64,000 nucleotides of DNA, from positions 54,846,079 through 54,910,078 of the forward strand of contig CM049309.1 in NCBI GenBank assembly GCA_026874595.1, read 5' to 3'. Positions 60,801 through 64,000 of the stretch are shown here, piece after piece (within the stretch, counting starts at the first letter, position 1; the number at the start of each line of letters is the position of its first letter). Position numbers and translations under genes: made by a program. The stretch is from Sipunculus nudus (taxonomy: Eukaryota > Annelida > Sipuncula > Golfingiida > Sipunculidae). Below the pieces are notes generated by a model that saw only the letters and a list, made by a program, of their open reading frames with translations, had not been told where the DNA came from and made no database searches.

Positions 60801-63399
60801 AGGCATATAAATATAAACAGACTCAAGCATTTACACACCTTTTAACACAAGGCATATAAATATAACAGATTCAAGGCTTCAAATGCCCTGTAACACAAGG
60901 CATATAAATATAAACAGACTCAAGGCTTTACACACCCTTTAACACAAGGCATATAAATATAACAGACTCAAGGCTTTACACACCCTGTAACACAAGGCAT
61001 ATAAATATAAACAGACTCAAGCATTTACACACCCTTTAACACAAGGCATATAAATATAAACAGACTCAAGCATTAACACGCACTTTAACACAAGGCATAT
61101 AAATATAAACAGACTCAAGGCTTTACACACCCTTTAACACAAGGCATATAAATATAAACAGACTCAAGGCTTTACACACCCTGTAACACAAGGCATAAAC
61201 AGACTCAAGGTTTCACACACCCTTTAACACAAGGCATACCAATTTAAACAGACTTAAGGCTTTACACACTCTGTAATACAAGGCATATAAATATAAACAG
61301 ACTCAAGGCTTTACTCTGTAACACAAGGTGTATTAACAATGACAAGCAAGGCTTCACAAGCTTATAAGATAAGCCAAATAAACTTAAATAGACAAAGGGC
61401 TTCACACACAGTAAATACAGTCTAACCTATCTGACCGACCACCTGTAAAATGCGGGCAACTGACTTTTATGACCATTGGATATCAGTCCCTTTCAAAATT
61501 CTGTTATATTATCTGTAGATAAACCTTGTGAAATACGACTACCTGGCTATTATTGATTATGGGCAGTTCTTTCTGACCAAGGTGTTATTATTACTAATGA
61601 ATGAACCTGCCTAATGCGGGCACTCTTTGTGCTACTCCTTGACCAGCACCAACAGGTTTGTTGATTGCCCATGCATGAAGTTGCAGTTACCTGCACAGGC
61701 TCACTGTGTGTTTTATTGGTGTGTGCATGTACCAACTAGCTGGGCTACTTGACTGGCTCTTGACTTGCTAATCCACATGAATGGAGAAGCCCAGGTGTTG
61801 CTAAGAAGTAAGTGATGTTAGTAACCAGCGGTGTCATCAAATAATTTTTGGTCATTTATATGATTACAATCTTCATGTCAGAAAAATTTCTATAAATATG
61901 AGATTGAAATGAACCTTATCAGAATGAGTTTAGTGATTCACTTATTCACATACAACCCTCTTTTATATTCCATTTGTATTTTGTAAATTTGACTGTATAG
62001 CTGTAAATCACTGCCATAAAAACAATATGGGTACAATGTCTCGTAAATAATAACTTTAAGTAAAGCTCATTCAGATATCTGAGAGTCAAGGGACAAGTCA
62101 GCGCAAGCTTAAACTAACATTTTAATCAACTGTATGCAAATTTATTATATTCATATATCAACACATATAATTACATATATCATATAAGTACATTATTACA
62201 AAATACTTTTACAAAATATGTATCTAACTGATAGTCATTAAGGTGGCCTAATCTGTATATTTCAGTCATTCATGTCATCTAGGTTTGTACAGTTCCTAAA
62301 TTTTCAGAACCTGTTTACTAAGACCACCTGTCTACGACCACTTGAGCACAGTCCCTTGGGTGGTCGCATTAGACAGGTTCGACTGTACAAGGACAATGAT
62401 ATCCCGTTATTTAGCTTTTGAATGAAATTTTACTCAAAATGGATGCAGTGTTATTAGTTGTGATAAAGGTCAATTAAATATCTGAAGACCTGAATAGGCT
62501 CCATTTTGTTTGAACAGTAGGTTCTTAGGTGTACATGAGGTAGATTATGAAAATTTTACAATCCAACACCATATACTTGATTCACAGCCTTGAATAATAA
62601 GAAGCCTGACTTTCAGGTTGCTCTAAATTGTAAATGAAATTTCACGTTTACTGTAGTACCTTTACTAAAATTCTGGTTTTCAAAGCTGTTTAAGTATGAC
62701 TCCTCTGAATGTAAAGACAGATGGCTATGTAAGAAGAACAAAAGAAAGGACATGTAGATAACATGAAGACTTGCCTCCTGCATACGGCACCCACTTGTAC
62801 AAGGCCCCTCGGAATGGACGAGTATCAGTGCTGCTGCACTGGATTTCCCTGAAGTCTGTGGCATTTAAAGGACAGTCATGGGTGTTACAGGACTTGTATC
62901 GCTTCCTCTCCCCAGTACAGTACTTACCGCCATAGCCAGGCCTACAACAAACAATCCATGAATGCAACAAGATACAAAATTTTCTGTGAATTATAACAAA
63001 AATCGCAGTAAAGCAATATTCAGTAACAGATAGATTCAGCTGTAATTTGATAAAAAATAAACTTAAAACTGAATTATACTGCAGTTGCCTTCATATTTCA
63101 GAGGTTAAAATTTTGCGATTTTCATCTGCTTATTGCTTTGCAAAGGGTTCCATTGTCAGTGGGTTTAAGCTGATATTCAAAATTAAAGATTTAATGTAAA
63201 AGGTCACCCAACTCTTTAATATTACATAATTAATGAGTCAACAGATGGCTTACTCTGGTTGGTCACATAACCTCTCGCTGGCCTCCACTCCCCCACCACA
63301 TGTGCGTGTACATGACCCCCAGTCAGACCAGTCTCCCCATCCACCATCCTGAGGCTCAGGCTTCCAACCATGTGGCTCACAACGACCTTTATAGCACCA
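44866..63399 (-). CDS. ADAMTS6/10: ADAMTS6/ADAMTS10-type secreted metalloprotease (5'-partial, 12 exons)
   Basis: ADAMTS proteins are secreted zinc metalloproteases of the extracellular matrix; the ADAMTS6/10 pair acts on microfibrils and adhesion. Twelve exons join in phase: 63399-63254, 62941-62775, 60704-60571, 59511-59382, 58471-58391, 56437-56271, 55175-55043, 54313-54184, 53884-53680, 52709-52536, 47823-47682, 44996-44866. They total 1740 nt (579 codons plus TGA). Order: end of the disintegrin-like domain, TSR1, cysteine-rich domain, spacer, TSR2-5, PLAC. Five TSRs and a PLAC domain, with [19 protein letters not shown] and CETIEG blocks, match vertebrate ADAMTS10 and ADAMTS6 specifically. 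Whether this is the single invertebrate ancestor of both cannot be decided here. Signal peptide, prodomain and catalytic domain lie beyond the right edge. Confidence 0.93.
45085..46095. repeat. Degenerate minisatellite of about 30 bp interrupted by a MITE
   Basis: Copies of CTCTGAGAGGTATCTGTTCTG are scattered at 45098-45370 and 45936-46075. The inserted element at 45371-45935 divides the array. In the ADAMTS intron before the PLAC exon. Confidence 0.6.
45371..45935. mobile_element. MITE with about 85-bp terminal inverted repeats
   Basis: The left end TAGCCCGATTTAATCGGACT continues CAATATTATAAGCCCTGCCA. The right end is its reverse complement with few changes, extending to ACAGAGAGAATTTCTAC. 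Total about 565 nt, no coding. GTGCTCT is present on both sides (45362-45368 and 45936-45942) and may be a target duplication, but TA at the very ends and the surrounding tandem repeat leave this open. Confidence 0.8.
46096..46573. other. ADAMTS intron, nothing recognised
   Basis: AT-rich intron with a run of 15 G (46230-46244). No repeat module recognised. Confidence 0.5.
46574..47645 (+). mobile_element. Helitron-like non-autonomous element, copy 3
   Basis: Starts TCCGCAAAAACGAAGTTTTG, with GTATCCGCAAAA inverted as TTTTGCGGATA in the first 30 nt. Ends GTAGTCG-CTTGT-CGACTAC, CCGTATT, CTAG. Host A before and T after. The interior has the same modules as copies 1 and 2, with local duplications (TCAGGCTTATATCTCA at about 47081 and 47261). 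Its end lies only 36 nt from the donor of the ADAMTS TSR5 exon. Confidence 0.8.
47682..47823 (-). CDS. ADAMTS6/10: ADAMTS6/10 exon, TSR5
   Basis: 142-nt exon (phase 0 in, 1 out). Encodes the main part of TSR5: [28 protein letters not shown]. Follows WVTGQWGE from the previous exon. Proline replaces Ser/Thr in the CxxS/TC position, so this TSR lacks the O-fucosylation consensus. Donor GTCAGT. Confidence 0.92.
47824..48082 (-). other. ADAMTS intron between TSR5 exon and the hAT-like element
   Basis: About 260 nt with TATATGTAAATGTAAGGATA-type sequence that recurs in diverged form at about 47910 and 50250. No coding. Confidence 0.45.
48083..50159. mobile_element. hAT-like non-autonomous element with 8-bp target duplication
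   Basis: The ends are CAGACCTGGGAGCCAGCCG and the inverted CGGTGGCTCCCAGGTCTG. The 8-bp direct repeat GTAAGGAT flanks them (48075-48082 and 50160-50167), which is the hAT signature together with the CAG...CTG termini. Subterminal regions are packed with GGCTGGCTAGCCGG and GGCGGCGGCTGG motifs. The 2.08-kb interior has no recognisable transposase and carries an AT microsatellite. Located in the ADAMTS intron between exons TSR4 and TSR5. Confidence 0.88.
48804..48877. repeat. AT microsatellite
   Basis: About 36 AT dinucleotides within the hAT-like element. Confidence 0.95.
50160..51401 (-). repeat. Dispersed repeat family, ADAMTS intron
   Basis: 50640-51170 contains three or four modules with CACCATGACCTAATTTCAGG, TTTCCATGGAGAT and TTCTAGGTC. 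These are the reverse orientation of the AACCTGAAATTAGGTC / CTAGAATCTTC modules at 4230-4700 and 5770-5900. No exon recognised. Confidence 0.6.
51402..52320. mobile_element. piggyBac-like non-autonomous element, TTAA-flanked
   Basis: TTAA-GGGGGAACATGACAC at the left is inverted as GAGTCAAGTTCCCCC-TTAA at the right. TTAA duplication is diagnostic of piggyBac-type insertion. The interior of 0.9 kb has a short open frame at 51909-52169 on the minus strand, not recognised. It inserted in the TTAA of the older dispersed repeat (GCCCTG-TTAA). Confidence 0.75.
52536..52709 (-). CDS. ADAMTS6/10: ADAMTS6/10 exon, TSR4 body and start of TSR5
   Basis: 174-nt phase 0-0 exon. [16 protein letters not shown], then [13 protein letters not shown] closes TSR4, and WVTGQWGE starts TSR5. 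Acceptor TTGTTGTAG, donor GTGAGG. Confidence 0.93.
52710..53679 (-). other. ADAMTS intron, nothing recognised
   Basis: 970-nt intron between TSR4 and TSR3 exons. No element or tandem repeat recognised. Confidence 0.55.
53680..53884 (-). CDS. ADAMTS6/10: ADAMTS6/10 exon, TSR3 and start of TSR4
   Basis: 205-nt exon (phase 2 in, 0 out). [20 protein letters not shown] begins TSR3, with CSKTCGG fulfilling the O-fucosylation consensus, and ACNVGECP closes it. WATGDWAP begins TSR4. Confidence 0.95.
54184..54313 (-). CDS. ADAMTS6/10: ADAMTS6/10 exon, TSR2 body
   Basis: 130-nt exon (phase 1 in, 2 out). [20 protein letters not shown] followed by HCF and [11 protein letters not shown]. Completes the second TSR started in the previous exon. 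Strong splice sites (CCCTTCCAG, GTAAGT). Confidence 0.92.
54314..55042 (-). repeat. ADAMTS intron with cryptic CCAGTACAGAAA repeats
   Basis: 54535-54705 holds interspersed CAGTACAGAA / TACTGGTACAG motifs on a short scale. This is a cryptic simple repeat, not a regular array. Confidence 0.5.
55043..55175 (-). CDS. ADAMTS6/10: ADAMTS6/10 exon, end of spacer and start of TSR2
   Basis: 133-nt exon (phase 0 in, 1 out). [20 protein letters not shown] ends the spacer in the usual YEY/YRF form. [16 protein letters not shown] begins TSR2. The nearby AG at 55158 would remove the LLLQ residues that families conserve, so the upstream acceptor TTCTTGTAG is chosen. Confidence 0.93.
55176..56270 (-). other. 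ADAMTS intron, nothing recognised
   Basis: About 1.1 kb, AT-rich. The in-frame extension downstream of the donor at 56270 is readable for about 40 codons but matches nothing in the family. Confidence 0.55.
56271..56437 (-). CDS. ADAMTS6/10: ADAMTS6/10 exon, spacer domain
   Basis: 167-nt exon (phase 1 in, 0 out). Contains [24 protein letters not shown] and [16 protein letters not shown], the conserved spacer pattern. The donor is GTGCGT after the ATG of DLTVM; this gives VM-LLLQ, as in the family. Confidence 0.9.
56540..57350. repeat. 43-bp minisatellite in ADAMTS intron
   Basis: About 18 copies of GTGTTCTCAGACTTGTCTGT followed by GTGCCTCTGTACAGATAATA; diverged at the left, homogeneous from 57000. 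Confidence 0.88.
57351..57835 (-). other. ADAMTS intron, nothing recognised
   Basis: About 480 nt. An open frame at 57379-57630 on the plus strand has a CCCCAATTGGAACCCTGCC-type ending that may be part of an old repeat; no family recognised. Confidence 0.4.
57836..57980 (-). mobile_element. tRNA-derived SINE, copy A
   Basis: On the minus strand an A-box-like TAGCGAAGCGGTTGG (57934-57920) is followed by a B box GGGTTCGAATCC (57893-57882). This is the internal RNA polymerase III promoter of a tRNA-like gene. The 3' body reads GATCGGGCCAATATTTTCC then GAGCAATTCGTCTTTGTAAC. It shares this body with copy B, so it is a SINE rather than a tRNA gene. Confidence 0.72.
58111..58254 (-). mobile_element. 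tRNA-derived SINE, copy B
   Basis: Same family and orientation as copy A. A box TAGTGAAGCTATTAG (58209-58195), B box GGGTTCGAATCC (58166-58155), tail ending GAGCAATTTGTCTTTGTAAC. Preceded by TTTCAGTCCGCTTTTATG-type sequence also seen next to copy A. The two lie head to tail about 270 nt apart. Confidence 0.75.
58391..58471 (-). CDS. ADAMTS6/10: ADAMTS6/10 exon, start of spacer
   Basis: 81-nt exon (phase 1 in, 1 out). [20 protein letters not shown] is the conserved first strand pair of the spacer (vertebrate IPKGSVHI). Ends YSKNYL plus one base. Acceptor TAACTTCAG, donor GTTAGT. Confidence 0.92.
58472..59381 (-). repeat. ADAMTS intron with inverted copy of the 6.3-kb dispersed family
   Basis: 58830-59270 contains AAATATGCATGGATTTTGC, CAGGTGAGATAAT and CTAGACCGTGGGTATACCAT. 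These are the reverse complement of modules at 6260-6790, so it is a copy of the same family in opposite orientation. Confidence 0.6.
59382..59511 (-). CDS. ADAMTS6/10: ADAMTS6/10 exon, end of cysteine-rich domain
   Basis: 130-nt exon (phase 0 in, 1 out). [20 protein letters not shown] followed by [12 protein letters not shown] is the diagnostic end of the ADAMTS cysteine-rich domain. Acceptor ATATTTGCAG, donor GTAAGT. The acceptor and first exon bases are the apparent source of the minisatellite next to it. Confidence 0.95.
59500..60080 (-). repeat. Minisatellite of about 50 bp derived from the 59511 splice acceptor
   Basis: About ten to eleven diverged copies. In the sense of the ADAMTS gene (minus) the unit reads TTTGCTGATTCTTGCAG| followed by CCTGYAGGRTGTGATAA. 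That is the intron end, the acceptor and the first 15-18 exon bases of the exon at 59511. Best copies lie at 59640-59775. A reader using one of these AGs in the gene's frame would meet a TGA within about 13 codons in the consensus unit. Confidence 0.82.
60081..60570 (-). other. ADAMTS intron, fragment of dispersed repeat
   Basis: 60115-60290 carries TCACCATGACCTAATTCAG and TTTCTAGATCTAACAG, a diverged copy of the family at 50640-51170. Remainder AT-rich. Confidence 0.5.
60571..60704 (-). CDS. ADAMTS6/10: ADAMTS6/10 exon, cysteine-rich domain
   Basis: 134-nt exon (phase 1 in, 0 out). [20 protein letters not shown] and VVDGTQC...DICINGECK match the vertebrate ADAMTS10 stretch with NFYTER and VDGTPC. 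The acceptor TTGTGTTACAG lies at the edge of a minisatellite built from this same junction. Confidence 0.95.
60690..61335 (-). repeat. 49-bp minisatellite derived from the 60704 splice acceptor
   Basis: About 13 units. In the ADAMTS sense (minus) each reads TATATGCCTTGTGTTAMAG|GGTGTGTAAAGCC, then TTGAGTCTGTTTATATTTA. The true junction is CCTTGTGTTACAG|GGCGTGTGAAGCC, so the unit is a copy of the intron end, AG and first 13-17 exon bases. Every unit I could read retains AG (TTACAG or TTAAAG). In the gene frame, unit sequence following the AG runs into TGA after five codons. Confidence 0.88.
61406..62387. mobile_element. Tigger/pogo-like non-autonomous element, TA-flanked
   Basis: TACAGTCTAACCTATCTGA at the left, inverted as TTAGACAGGTTCGACTGTA at the right; subterminal GACCACCTGT motifs in both. 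The interior has no recognised transposase. TIR style is like the element at 12390-13860 but sequence is different. Located in the ADAMTS intron between exons at 62775 and 60704. Confidence 0.75.
62388..62774 (-). other. ADAMTS intron starting with a GC donor
   Basis: No repeat recognised. The intron donor at 62774 is GCAAGT. Confidence 0.6.
62775..62941 (-). CDS. ADAMTS6/10: ADAMTS6/10 exon, end of TSR1 and start of cysteine-rich domain
   Basis: 167-nt exon (phase 2 in, 1 out). [20 protein letters not shown] ends TSR1. [20 protein letters not shown] followed by WVPYAGG begins the cysteine-rich domain. The donor is GAG|GCAAGT: only this GC donor gives the phase 1 needed for RVKPCALNC in the next exon. 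Confidence 0.92.
62942..63253 (-). other. ADAMTS intron, nothing recognised
   Basis: 312-nt intron with GTAAGC donor and TTGTTGTAG acceptor. Confidence 0.6.
63254..63399 (-). CDS. ADAMTS6/10: ADAMTS6/10 exon, end of disintegrin-like domain and TSR1
   Basis: 146-nt exon, first in the window (phase 0 in, 2 out). [20 protein letters not shown] closes the disintegrin-like region, then [19 protein letters not shown] begins TSR1. The WxxW motif (C-mannosylation) and CTRTCGG (O-fucosylation) are both present. Acceptor TTGACTGTAG. Confidence 0.93.
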
Positions 63400-64000
63400 C
63401 TACAGTCAAGAAAAATAAAACCTATGATCCTATGGGTCATACTGTTCAGCTTGACATGATGGTGTATGTAATGTAGTATATGAAACGTTTTTCGTTTTAA
63501 TTTTGGATTAGATTTATCAACATTATGGCAGATAACTGAAAGGATGTTAGATTCCTGGTTAAACTGCAAAAAACAAGAATAAATACACAAGAAGCACCAT
63601 AAGTATAGAACAAACAGAATAACCAATGATTAGAATACAGGGTCTCCATGAACCCAAATTAAGGGTAATAAAAAGACTCTGTTTCTGTTACTCAAAACTT
63701 TATGGATATGTCAGTAAGGGTTGTAAAAGAGCCTTAATAAAGCCTTAAAAAAGTTTATCCTGGACTCACTTCTAACTCATCATATGTCTAATTAGACTAA
63801 TTATTTGTTACACTATGTCAACACCAGCATAGGCAGTCATTATGGTCTATCTCTCCCTGCTGCCCACCTTTCAACCAATCTACAAACAGAATACATCTAA
63901 CTTTGGTGGGCAAAGTCACCTGTATATCATTCTTTTACCAAATTCTGAACCAGTTAGACCACCTAATTCCCAAATCCTCCTTCCCAGTATAACATATTTC
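63400..64000 (-). other. ADAMTS intron to the window edge
   Basis: About 600 nt with no exon or repeat recognised. The preceding exons (disintegrin-like, metalloprotease, prodomain) are outside. Confidence 0.55.

Noticed and set aside
62771-62774. Alternative GT donor (GGCAA|GTCTTC) for the exon at 62775-62941
   Set aside because: It gives phase 2 and would translate the next exon in a wrong frame (ACEALC instead of VKPCALNC).

Overview
This is a eukaryotic, AT-rich, intron-rich window from an animal genome. Two phylogenetically informative genes are present, both truncated at their 5' ends by the window edges, and they converge on a common intergenic zone. Dispersed repeats (TTAGCTCAGCTGACT-type repeats, GACCTTGACCTT modules, tRNA-derived SINEs, Helitron-like elements) and the intron sizes suggest a mollusc, probably a bivalve. 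That is inference from repeat style; no marker gene fixes the species.

Plus strand, 291-35734: the last 15 coding exons of the nuclear-pore protein NUP153. All splice phases join, giving 1275 codons plus a stop. The order is an N-terminal conserved linker (KRIP motif), the basic GGKSGKMR segment, a tandem array of GSVMDIL motifs, five RanBP2-type zinc fingers, a long FG-repeat domain, and the conserved basic C-terminus (RKIRKAVRRTKR).

Minus strand, 63399-44866: the last 12 coding exons of a secreted metalloprotease of the ADAMTS6/ADAMTS10 type. Phases again join, giving 579 codons plus a stop. They encode the end of the disintegrin-like region, TSR1, cysteine-rich domain, spacer, TSR2-5 and a C-terminal PLAC domain. 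The protease domain lies beyond the right edge. One intron has a GC donor.

The rest is repeats. Mobile elements: a decayed DIRS-type tyrosine-recombinase retrotransposon with inverted terminal repeats and the diagnostic internal complementary region (about 380-3704); three Helitron-like elements with a 3' hairpin and CTAG end; several non-autonomous DNA transposons (TA-flanked at 9.2, 12.4, 18.5 and 61.4 kb, a hAT-like element with 8-bp target duplication at 48.1-50.2 kb, a TTAA-flanked piggyBac-like element at 51.4-52.3 kb, a short MITE at 45.4 kb); and two tRNA-derived SINEs. Minisatellites: a 4-kb array of a 37-bp unit with a 992-bp higher-order repeat inside a NUP153 intron, two adjacent 39-bp arrays between the genes, and several shorter arrays.

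The most unusual observation is that two ADAMTS introns contain minisatellites whose repeat unit is a copy of the downstream exon's own 3' splice junction, placing about ten or more decoy acceptors directly upstream of the true one in each case. No new defence, immune or biosynthetic system is visible.
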